A stretch of DNA of 64,000 nt from contig NZ_WIAQ01000001.1 in assembly GCF_009466385.1 (NCBI RefSeq), positions 1 to 64,000 on the forward strand, read 5' to 3'. Below, piece by piece: positions 51,156 through 59,439 of the stretch. The notes beneath the pieces were generated by a model that saw only the letters and a program-made list of their open reading frames with translations, searched no databases and was not told the origin of the DNA. Position 1 is the first letter of the stretch; the number at the start of each line of letters is the position of its first letter. Made by a program: the position numbers and the translations under genes. This stretch comes from Peribacillus tepidiphilus (GTDB taxonomy: Bacteria > Bacillota > Bacilli > Bacillales > DSM-1321).

Positions 51156-52807
51156 TGCTTAGCCCATCTAACTTCAAAGTGGATGCTCGCGATGCGAAGC
51201 TTTCCATGGCTCACTTTTATGTAGCATTTATCGCTTTAGCATTAGGAGGTCTTGCAGGTTTACTGCAAGTATTAGTACGTTCTGGTAAATTTGAGCTTCC
51301 TTTAGGTATCAATTATTATCAAGTATTAACGGTACATGGAGTGTTACTTGGACTTGTTCTTACTACATTCTTTATTCTAGGCTTCCAATTTGCCGCTGTT
51401 AGCCGTACTACAGGAGCCCTTTCAAATGGTGCTCGCTTAGCAGGCTGGATTGGCTTCTGGGTTATGACAATCGGAACGGCTATGGCTGCTGCAATGGTAT
51501 TATTAAACGAAGCATCTGTATTATTTACATTCTACGCTCCGCTAAAAGCACACCCAATTTTCTATATCGGCTTAACATTAGTTGTTATAGGAAGCTGGAT
51601 CGCTGGCGGTGCGATGATTACGAATTATACAAGATGGAAAAAGCAAAACCCTGGAAAAGTAAGTCCTTTATTAACGTTCATGGTTGTCGTGAACACGATT
51701 CTTTGGATCGTTGCGACAATTGGAGTCGCTGCAACTGTTTTAATACAAATCCTTCCTTGGTCTTTAGGATTAGTCGATACTATTGACGTTTTAATTAGTC
51801 GCACATTATTCTGGTATTTCGGTCATCCACTTGTTTACTTCTGGTTGCTGCCTGCTTATATGTGCTGGTACGTTATTATTCCAAAAGTTATTGGTGGAAA
51901 GATTTTCTCTGATTCACTAGCTCGTATGTCTTTCATTTTATTCTTGATCTTCTCGGTACCTGTAGGTTTCCACCATCAGTTAATGGAACCAGGTATTGAC
52001 CCAGCTTGGAAGTTCTTACAAGTTATCTTGACATTCCTAGTCGTTATTCCATCTTTAATGACTGCATTCTCGATGTTTGCTACGTTTGAAATGTACGGTC
52101 GTTCTAAAGGTGCTACTGGATTGTTCGGTTGGATTAAGAAACTTCCTTGGGGAGATGCGCGTTTCGTTGTTCCATTCATCGGAATGGTAGCGTTCATCCC
52201 AGCTGGTGCGGGCGGTATGGTTAACGCTTCCCACCAACTAAACCAAGTGGTTCACAACACGATTTGGGTAACTGGTCACTTCCACTTGACCCTTGCAACT
52301 GCTGTTGTTTTAACGTTCTTTGGTATTTCTTACTGGCTTGTGCCTCACTTAACAGGCCGTGTATTAACGAAGAAAATGAATAAGCTTGCTATTGTTCAAG
52401 GTGTCGTTTGGGCTATCGGTATGGCATTCATGTCTGGCGCTATGCACAGTGCTGGATTATTAGGAGCCCCTCGTCGTTCTTCATTCTCTACGTACGGCGA
52501 TGCTGCTCAAGCTCATGAATGGATTCCATATCAAATCGCACAAGCAGTCGGAGGATCAATTTTATTCATAGGAATCATCCTTGTTCTTATCATCTTTGTT
52601 AACCTAGCTTTCTTTGCTCCTAAAGGTGAGCAGGAATTCCCTGTTGGAGAAGTGGCAGATGCTGCAGAAAAAACTCCACTTGTGTTCGAAAACTGGAAGC
52701 TATGGCTTGGAATTACAGTTGTGTTAATTCTATTCGCTTACACGATTCCATTTATTGATATGATCCAAAATGCTCCTCCGGGATCAAAAGGATATAAGCT
52801 TTGGTAA
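51155..52807 (+). CDS. cbaA: Cytochrome c oxidase subunit I (ba3 type)
   Basis: 550 residues, about 13 membrane helices; the proton-pumping heme-copper core that reduces oxygen. Ligands: His61 (low-spin heme), His224 and the cross-linked Tyr228 (FGHPLVYFW), His273-His274 (CuB), His375 and His377 in TGHFHLTLA (hemes). The spacing and the missing K- and D-channel motifs of the A family place it in the B family. Such oxidases work at low oxygen. It starts on the subunit II stop and ends at a terminator. Confidence 0.94.
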   Translation: MLSPSNFKVDARDAKLSMAHFYVAFIALALGGLAGLLQVLVRSGKFELPLGINYYQVLTVHGVLLGLVLTTFFILGFQFAAVSRTTGALSNGARLAGWIGFWVMTIGTAMAAAMVLLNEASVLFTFYAPLKAHPIFYIGLTLVVIGSWIAGGAMITNYTRWKKQNPGKVSPLLTFMVVVNTILWIVATIGVAATVLIQILPWSLGLVDTIDVLISRTLFWYFGHPLVYFWLLPAYMCWYVIIPKVIGGKIFSDSLARMSFILFLIFSVPVGFHHQLMEPGIDPAWKFLQVILTFLVVIPSLMTAFSMFATFEMYGRSKGATGLFGWIKKLPWGDARFVVPFIGMVAFIPAGAGGMVNASHQLNQVVHNTIWVTGHFHLTLATAVVLTFFGISYWLVPHLTGRVLTKKMNKLAIVQGVVWAIGMAFMSGAMHSAGLLGAPRRSSFSTYGDAAQAHEWIPYQIAQAVGGSILFIGIILVLIIFVNLAFFAPKGEQEFPVGEVADAAEKTPLVFENWKLWLGITVVLILFAYTIPFIDMIQNAPPGSKGYKLW

Positions 52808-52816
52808 TTTACTAAC

Positions 52817-52868
52817 ATAAAAAAGGTGGCATTAACCCCGATCAGCGGAGTTTAATGCCACCTTTTAA
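52817..52868 (+). terminator. Terminator of the ba3 oxidase operon
   Basis: AAAGGTGGCATTAA / TTAATGCCACCTTT with a 16-base loop and TTAATTTTT tail. Confidence 0.9.
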
Positions 52869-52934
52869 TTTTTATTGAATTTTCCAGAATATACAAATTG
52901 ATGAGGCTTTTTTGGTGTACGATCGAGGTTTATT

Positions 52935-53843
52935 TCATTTGATTTCCTCCACGTTTTGTTTCTTCTTCAAACGTTCAGGAAGATTATAAAAGATCAGTGC
53001 TCCTAATATTAAGATCGCTCCAGTAAGCTGTAAGGACTGTATACTTTCATTAAATACAATGAAACCAACAAGCATAGCAGCTACAGGCTCAACGGTTGTT
53101 AAAATGGACGCTTTGCTGCTTTCCATCGTTTGCAATCCACTCGTATACAGGAGATAAGCTAATACCGTTGAAACCGTGCCCAATCCCAAAATTAATACGA
53201 TTACATTCCCATTTAAAATTCGATCTGCCTTATTCCAAATTCCTGTAATCGGCAGCAAAAAGACAGAAGCGACAATGAAGGTATAAAGAGTGATCGTAAA
53301 AGATTGATATTTACGTAGAGCAAGCTTTCCGAAAATGCTATATAAGGCATACCCCAATCCCGCTCCTAAACCAATTAGGTAGCCAAGCAGATCGCCCGAG
53401 CGGATTCCTTCAACTGATACTTCAGCAACCAAACCACAGCCGACAATCGTAAGTGCTAATAAAATAAACTTTTTGAAGGTGAATTTTTCCCCTAAAAATA
53501 AAGCAGATAATACCATCACAAACACAGGTGCCGTATATAACAAAATCACAGCTGTAGAAATAGACAACCGATTTATACTAGAGAAATAACACCAATTAAA
53601 GAATACGATGCTAAGGATGCCCGTTCCAATAAACAAATGAGCATCTTTATAAGAAATTTTCAGTTGGGATTTATATTTCATCGCTCCTAAAATCAGCAGC
53701 AGCACACTGGATATAATCACCCGTATCGTTACAATTTCCATGGCTGTAAAGCCCGCCTTCGTTAAACCTTTAACAAATATGCCTATGATTCCCCAAAATA
53801 TAGCAGCTAATACGATGAACAAAACCGCATAGGATTTTTTCAT
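52935..53843 (-). CDS. EamA/DMT-family transporter
   Basis: 302 residues with ten predicted membrane helices in two EamA repeats; FWGIIGIFVKGL near the N terminus and the conserved TVEPVAAMLVGF in the second repeat. Metabolite exporter of unknown substrate. The start at 53843 follows GGGAGTGGG; a longer reading to 53921 has no site. It is not closely related to the EamA protein at 38.1 kb by eye. Confidence 0.85.
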   Translation of the reverse strand: MKKSYAVLFIVLAAIFWGIIGIFVKGLTKAGFTAMEIVTIRVIISSVLLLILGAMKYKSQLKISYKDAHLFIGTGILSIVFFNWCYFSSINRLSISTAVILLYTAPVFVMVLSALFLGEKFTFKKFILLALTIVGCGLVAEVSVEGIRSGDLLGYLIGLGAGLGYALYSIFGKLALRKYQSFTITLYTFIVASVFLLPITGIWNKADRILNGNVIVLILGLGTVSTVLAYLLYTSGLQTMESSKASILTTVEPVAAMLVGFIVFNESIQSLQLTGAILILGALIFYNLPERLKKKQNVEEIK

Positions 53844-53989
53844 TTTCCCACTCCCAGAGCAATACGCTATTGAAATTAAATCAAACAAATTCTCGTTTTT
53901 TAGATAGAATAGGACTTCCAAAACTGAAAGTCCTCTGTTTTTTGTCTACTTATTTTAGTTGGAAGTGTTTTTTACTCCACTTCCACGGA

Positions 53990-55495
53990 TTATAATCCAT
54001 AAATTTTTGAATATTTGTCTTCTAGGTAATCAATTAAATATTGGGCGTTCAGACCTTCTCCGGTAATTTCATGTAAAAGCTCCAACGGCTTTTTCATCTT
54101 GCCATGCTGATGGATCTTTTCGTTTAGCCATTTCTTGATTGGTGTGATATCCCCCTCTTCAAGCAAGCTGTCGAAATTCGGTAAGTCCTTTAGCATGCTA
54201 TGCTTGAATTGTGCTGCATACATGTAACCGAGTGCATAGGATGGAAAATAACCGAAGCTACCACCTGACCAGTGCACATCCTGCAGAACGCCTTCGCCAT
54301 TATGTTTCGGAACAACGCCAAGATATTCCTCATATTTCTTGTTCCAAACTTCCGGTAAATCCTTTACTTCTAACTCACCATTAAACAAGGCTTTTTCTAT
54401 TTCATATCTCACCATGATATGCAGCGGATAGGTAAGTTCATCTGCTTCAATTCGAATGAGCGATGGCTTAGATTCATTGATGGCACGGTAAAAATCATCA
54501 AGAGATACATGGCTGAACTGCTCTGGTGCATACTTCTTCAGCAATTCATAGTGCTTCTTCCAAAAACTATAGTTTCTTCCGATAAAGTTTTCAAAGAATA
54601 AGGATTGAGATTCATGAATTCCCATAGACGTTCCAGATGCCAGCAGCGTCCCGGTTAATTTCGGTGAAATATTTTGCTCATAAATGGCGTGACCGCATTC
54701 ATGAATTGTACCAAATACAGCTGTACGGAAATCTTTTTCATCGTACTTTGTCGTAATACGGACGTCACCAATATTTAACGTGATTTCAAACGGATGGACC
54801 GTTTCGTCTAAACGTCCAGCTTCAAAGTCATAGCCAAGCTCCTTTAACAGCTCAATGCTAAATTCACGCTGTTTGCTTTTCGGGAAATGATGAAATAAAA
54901 AATCTGTTTCTGGCTTGTTTCCACTATCCATAATTTTTTTCACTAAAGGTACGATTCGTTCCCTTAATTGCCCAAAAACCTGATCTAAAACATCGACAGT
55001 CATTCCCGGTTCATATAAATCTAACAGCACATTATATGGGTTTTCTTCATAGCCCCAATATTCCAGGAATTTTCTATTATACTTGACTACTTCCTCTAAA
55101 TAAGGTTGAAACAGGCTAAAATCAGAAGCCGCTTTTGCTTCCTCCCATTTGCTTTCAGATTTTGATAACAAAACAACATATTCTTTGTACTCATCTTCTG
55201 GAATTTTCTTATTGCGATCGTATTCTTTTTTGCATTCTTCTAGTTGCTTTACTGTAATATCAGAAAGCTGATCCTTTTCATTCGATAATGTATCAATGAA
55301 ATAAGCCATCTTTTCACTGGTCGACATTTTAAACACTTCTGATGAGAGCATGCCGACCACTTCAGAACGCTGCTCAATCCCTTTTTTAGGAGCTCCTGTT
55401 CTCATATCCCAAAATATTAAGGATAATGCTTCATTGTAGGCGGCCATTTTTTTTACGTATTCGTGAAATTCTTGTTGCACCTTATTCACAGTCAT
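53990..55495 (-). CDS. ypwA: Carboxypeptidase M32 (Taq type, YpwA)
   Basis: 501 residues, all helical zinc carboxypeptidase of broad specificity. The M32 motifs are present: HECGHAIYEQ (HExxH), GIHESQSLFFEN, DELTYPLHIMVRYEIE and GVLQDVHWSGGSFGYFP. Length matches the family. The gene lies between the DMT gene and ypvA on the minus strand, as in B. subtilis downstream of xpt-pbuX, but separated from xpt by the ba3 oxidase operon. Confidence 0.94.
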   Translation of the reverse strand: MTVNKVQQEFHEYVKKMAAYNEALSLIFWDMRTGAPKKGIEQRSEVVGMLSSEVFKMSTSEKMAYFIDTLSNEKDQLSDITVKQLEECKKEYDRNKKIPEDEYKEYVVLLSKSESKWEEAKAASDFSLFQPYLEEVVKYNRKFLEYWGYEENPYNVLLDLYEPGMTVDVLDQVFGQLRERIVPLVKKIMDSGNKPETDFLFHHFPKSKQREFSIELLKELGYDFEAGRLDETVHPFEITLNIGDVRITTKYDEKDFRTAVFGTIHECGHAIYEQNISPKLTGTLLASGTSMGIHESQSLFFENFIGRNYSFWKKHYELLKKYAPEQFSHVSLDDFYRAINESKPSLIRIEADELTYPLHIMVRYEIEKALFNGELEVKDLPEVWNKKYEEYLGVVPKHNGEGVLQDVHWSGGSFGYFPSYALGYMYAAQFKHSMLKDLPNFDSLLEEGDITPIKKWLNEKIHQHGKMKKPLELLHEITGEGLNAQYLIDYLEDKYSKIYGL

Positions 55496-55644
55496 TCTTT
55501 TTCCCCCTCACATAGGACTTAGCTTTTTGATGTATGATTGCCATAGACTAGGCAGAAAAACCACAGTCTTGTAAGGTTCATTTTATCATAGCCTTTCTCA
55601 TATTTTCCAATTATTTAAAAAATTGAAGATACGTAAAATAAAAG

Positions 55645-55697
55645 GGATTGTCCAGAAAGTCAGTTTTCCTGACTTTTCTGGAGCCTCTTTTTATCAG
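55645..55697. terminator. Hairpin terminator, first of two between ypwA and ypvA
   Basis: CCAGAAAGTCA / TGACTTTTCTGG with a TTTTCC loop; CTCTTTTT follows on the plus strand and TCCCTTTTAT on the minus strand. Confidence 0.7.
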
Positions 55698-55718
55698 AGA
55701 AAAATCCAAATAACACAA

Positions 55719-55760
55719 AAGCAAGTGGAGAAAAACGGATCGTTTTTCTCCACTTGCTTC
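55719..55760 (-). terminator. Terminator of ypvA (perfect 17-19 bp stem)
   Basis: AAGCAAGTGGAGAAAAACG pairs perfectly with CGTTTTTCTCCACTTGCTT around GAT/ATC. It lies 39 bases after the ypvA stop. Confidence 0.8.
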
Positions 55761-55798
55761 ATTTTAGGGACTTTTTAGACAACACCAACTAATATTCA

Positions 55799-57730
55799 CT
55801 ACTCTATAATCGCAGGTTGGACCGGAAGAATATCCAATATTTTATTAAACACTTCTTTTTCAAGATGTTCGGGAACAAAAATGGAAACTGTTCCGTAGTC
55901 TTCACTTGTACGGATTAATCTGCCGATTCCTTGACGAAGCCGTAGCAACATATAAGGAAGGTCTACCTCCTCAAATGGTTTTTCAACTGCATTTCTTTTC
56001 GCTTGAAAAACAGGATCCTTTGGCGGGAATGGAAGCGAAAAAATGATTACGTTTCGTAAAGACTCGCCAGGAACATCTAAACCTTCCCATAGGTGATAGG
56101 ATAAAAGCACAGATTCCTGATGGGATTGAAACTTCTTAACGAGTGAACTAATTTCTTCGTCTCCCTCATAATAAAAAGGAACCGGCAGGCTTTTAGCAGA
56201 AGCTGCACCTTTAAAGCACTGCAGTTCTTCTTTTGAAGAAAAGAGAACTAACGTACTTCCATTCGCTTTTTCAATCGAATCTAACGTAAAAGCCATTTTC
56301 TGTTCAAAGTTTTCATCATTGGCCTTGACAAGGTTGACTTTCATTACTTCCTCATAATCAAATGGCGATGCAACCGAAAAGCTTACGTAATCTGATATCC
56401 CTAAGCTTTCAGCGATATAATCAAATGAACCGTTTTCCGAGAGGGTTGCTGATGAAAACACATAAGGCACTTTCTTCGAAAACACCTCTTCAGAAAGGAT
56501 TTGATTGACAAGTCTAGGCATGATGACTACACTCCTGGACTCATCGTTCATTTCAAACCAAGAGATCGCTTCGTTACTCCTTATAAATAATGAAAGAGAA
56601 TAAGAGATCTGGTCCAAAAACTCCTCACTGATTTTTAAATCATATTCATTGATCGTATAAAGTTCCGCTTCAAAAACCAAAGCCTCCTGCAGTGCTTCAA
56701 TTTTTTCGTACAGCTTCTTCGCCATTTTTTTCGCTTGATCAAGGTTTTGTATTTCATATCGATCCGAGCCCACGACATTCTCTGCAGTGGATGCAAGCAT
56801 TTGGAAAAATTCATTGTTTAAATCAATGATATCCTCCATTAAGAAAAGCGTTTCTTCACGAACATCATTAGCAATGAGAGTTTGTAAAATATTCGCAAGG
56901 GAATTCTCAGAAATTTTATACGTTAGCGCCTTTTGGGCAGCAAATTCAAGCAGATGCCCTTCATCGAAAACTACACAGCTGTAATCAGGTAAAAGAGGCA
57001 ACTGCCCCTCCCTTTTTCTGGACTCCTTTGTCCAAACGTGCTCCATAAAAAAGTCGTGGGAGCAAATAATTAAGTCTTGCGATTTTCGGTAATAATCACG
57101 TGAAAGTGTTTGTCCGCATCGATGTCTTTTGTCGCACGTAAAACAATTTTGCAATGGATCCCATCCGACCATTGCCCATTCTTCATCGTTTAAGTAAGGA
57201 TATTGTTTTCGATCTCCATATGCTTCATAGGTCGCCATGGACCCTGCTTCATGAACGAATGGAGGAAGCTCATCGTATACTCTATCGATCGCCTCAGACT
57301 CTACGATGTTTACTGCATGGTCTAATTTCTTTAAGCAAAGGTACTGGTCTCTTGCCTTTGCCATGCGAACATCAATTTGGATCCCTAGTGCGTTTTTTAT
57401 TTTCGCAATATCGCCTTCTTCTTTAACGAGCTGCTCAATTAATGTTTCATCCGCACAGGAAATAATGGCTGGCTTGTTTGTATAACGTGCATAGCAAATC
57501 GCATAAAGGAGATAAACAAGCGTTTTCCCCGTGCCTACTCCAGCTTCAGCAAAAACAATCTTTTTTTCTTTAAAGGCTTTTTCTAGCTGAAACGCCATAA
57601 AGATTTGCTCATCTCTTAGCTCAAATCCTTGTTCTGGAAGAATATCGTAAAATACATCCCCAATCCATTCAGATAACTTGTCGTAAAATGAATCCGTTTT
57701 TGAGACAGTAAAAGGCAGTGTTTTTAGCAT
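55799..57730 (-). CDS. ypvA: DinG-family ATP-dependent helicase (YpvA)
   Basis: 643 residues, superfamily 2 XPD/DinG-like. Walker A EAGVGTGKTLVY, DEAH-box variant FDEGHLLEF, late motifs SYHLWEGLDVPGE and RLRQGIGRLIRT. A Cys group (CLKKLD ... CFTCDKRHRCG) lies where XPD/DinG enzymes bind an iron-sulfur cluster, so a cluster is likely. The start at 57730 follows GGAGGAGAGG by about ten bases; earlier ATGs overlap that site. Cellular role not settled. Confidence 0.88.
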   Translation of the reverse strand: MLKTLPFTVSKTDSFYDKLSEWIGDVFYDILPEQGFELRDEQIFMAFQLEKAFKEKKIVFAEAGVGTGKTLVYLLYAICYARYTNKPAIISCADETLIEQLVKEEGDIAKIKNALGIQIDVRMAKARDQYLCLKKLDHAVNIVESEAIDRVYDELPPFVHEAGSMATYEAYGDRKQYPYLNDEEWAMVGWDPLQNCFTCDKRHRCGQTLSRDYYRKSQDLIICSHDFFMEHVWTKESRKREGQLPLLPDYSCVVFDEGHLLEFAAQKALTYKISENSLANILQTLIANDVREETLFLMEDIIDLNNEFFQMLASTAENVVGSDRYEIQNLDQAKKMAKKLYEKIEALQEALVFEAELYTINEYDLKISEEFLDQISYSLSLFIRSNEAISWFEMNDESRSVVIMPRLVNQILSEEVFSKKVPYVFSSATLSENGSFDYIAESLGISDYVSFSVASPFDYEEVMKVNLVKANDENFEQKMAFTLDSIEKANGSTLVLFSSKEELQCFKGAASAKSLPVPFYYEGDEEISSLVKKFQSHQESVLLSYHLWEGLDVPGESLRNVIIFSLPFPPKDPVFQAKRNAVEKPFEEVDLPYMLLRLRQGIGRLIRTSEDYGTVSIFVPEHLEKEVFNKILDILPVQPAIIE

Positions 57731-57817
57731 CCGTATATTCCTCTCCTCCATAACGTACAAACAAAACTATATTTTCTCAAAAAAATGCTATTTTTTCAAT
57801 CCTTATATTTGTTACAA

Positions 57818-57877
57818 AAAAAACAAAATGTCCAACCTCTCCATTGAAGACTTTGTGGAAATGGTCAGACATTTTTC
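57818..57877 (-). terminator. Terminator downstream of the 55-aa gene
   Basis: Minus strand AAATGTCTGACCATT pairs with AATGGAGAGGTTGGACATTT (imperfect), then TTTTTTTT. Confidence 0.7.
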
Positions 57878-57893
57878 ACTTTTCTTTTATCGT

Positions 57894-58061
57894 TTATTTC
57901 GCTTTTTGAAGATGAAATGTTAGTGCTTTGTTTAGGTTTCTTTCCGCCTTCTCTAATTGCACCTTGCACTCATCTGTTAATCCCCCGTAGCTTTCCAATG
58001 TGGTATACGAAGACTGAATCGCTTTCGATATTAATTGGAAATTTACCTTAGTATGGTACAT
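57894..58061 (-). CDS. Small helical protein, 55 aa (position of yptA)
   Basis: ATG preceded by AAAGGAG nine bases upstream, then MYHTKVNFQLISKAIQSS and LTDECKVQLEKAERNLNK: two amphipathic helices, one Cys, basic C terminus. Its place between ypvA and ypsC is that of B. subtilis yptA, but I cannot confirm similarity. A terminator follows. Real gene likely, function unknown. Confidence 0.65.
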   Translation of the reverse strand: MYHTKVNFQLISKAIQSSYTTLESYGGLTDECKVQLEKAERNLNKALTFHLQKAK

Positions 58062-58174
58062 CGTCACCACTCCTTTTTCAAAGATATATTCATACTATGT
58101 GCAAAAGGAGTGGGTTATACTTACTCTTTTCCGCAAAAACCATATAGCGGTATTCCAACCCGGTCCCTTCGTAT

Positions 58175-59314
58175 TTACTCTTTTCTTGGTGGACGCTTGC
58201 CCCAATATTGATAAAAGTCTGTTTTGATGAACCCGTTAAACAATTTTCGTTTTTTGGTAGCTGGCTTACCATATAGCTTTTCGAAATCCTCATGTGAAGT
58301 GAGCATATAGATCGACCATGTCTCTAATGACTCATAGGCTTTTCCAAGGTCTCGATATAATTGTTCAACTGCATTTTTTTCCCCTAATCGCTCTCCATAT
58401 GGAGGATTTCCAACAATCACACCGTATTCCTTATTTGTTCTAAAATCTTTCGCTTGCATTTGCTTCCAATTGATTAGATCGCCAAGACCTGCTTCAAAGC
58501 TATTCTTTTTTGCCATTTCAATCATTCGATGATCGATGTCGTGGCCGGATATATCTAGCGGCTGATCGTAGTTCGCTAAATCTTCAGCTTCCGTTCTCAC
58601 TTCATCCCAAACCTTTTCAGGAATCCAGTGCCATGTTTCAGAAACGAATTCTCTATTGAAGCCAGGGGCTATATTCTGTCCGATTAATGCGGCTTCGATC
58701 GGTATTGTTCCCGATCCGCAAAATGGATCCACAAATGGTCGGTCTGGATGCCAATTCGTTAACTGTACGAGTGCAGCAGCAAGTGTTTCCTTCAATGGGG
58801 CCTCTCCTTGTCCTATACGATATCCCCTTTTATGAAGTCCTGCTCCTGAAGAATCAATGGTTAATGTGGCGACATCCTTTAATAGGGATACCTCTATTTT
58901 GTATAGAGGACCCTTTTCTTCGAACCAGGAGACTCTACGATACTTTTGTTTCAATCGTTCCACAATGGCTTTTTTCACAATGGCTTGGCAATCTGGAACG
59001 CTAAATAGCTTAGATTTAACGGATTTTCCCGTTACTGGAAATTCAGCATCCTCGGGGATAAATTGTTCCCATGGGAGAGCTTTTGTTTTTTCAAATAATT
59101 CATCAAACGTAAACGCCTTAAATTCCCCAACTTTGACTCGGATGCGGTCAGCCGTTCTCAGCCACATGTTGCTTCTTGCAATTGCCTTTTCATCCCCAAG
59201 GTAGGTCACCTTCCCGTTGTCCACCTTGCAATCATATCCGAGATTTTTTACTTCTTTTGCCACAATGGCCTCTAAACCCATTGCGGCAGTTGCAATAATT
59301 TCGTATTGATTCAT
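58175..59314 (-). CDS. ypsC: THUMP-domain 23S rRNA methyltransferase-like protein (YpsC)
   Basis: 379 residues. An N-terminal ferredoxin-like/THUMP region (about 1-160) precedes a class I methyltransferase with DPFCGSGTIPIEAAL as the SAM loop and the N6/N2-type NPPYGERLGE. RlmL-like enzymes make N2-methylguanosine in 23S rRNA; YpsC is an RlmL-N homologue. The start at 59314 follows AGGTGATAG; the ATG eight codons upstream has no site. Confidence 0.9.
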   Translation of the reverse strand: MNQYEIIATAAMGLEAIVAKEVKNLGYDCKVDNGKVTYLGDEKAIARSNMWLRTADRIRVKVGEFKAFTFDELFEKTKALPWEQFIPEDAEFPVTGKSVKSKLFSVPDCQAIVKKAIVERLKQKYRRVSWFEEKGPLYKIEVSLLKDVATLTIDSSGAGLHKRGYRIGQGEAPLKETLAAALVQLTNWHPDRPFVDPFCGSGTIPIEAALIGQNIAPGFNREFVSETWHWIPEKVWDEVRTEAEDLANYDQPLDISGHDIDHRMIEMAKKNSFEAGLGDLINWKQMQAKDFRTNKEYGVIVGNPPYGERLGEKNAVEQLYRDLGKAYESLETWSIYMLTSHEDFEKLYGKPATKKRKLFNGFIKTDFYQYWGKRPPRKE

Positions 59315-59439
59315 TCTATCACCTAATTCCTTTTGCAAAAAAGCGAAACGGTTTAAACGAGTTTTTCACCCGAAATAACCATTCCACCCCCCATTTATAT
59401 TATGATTTCTCACCACGAACATTCATCTTAGATTCGACG

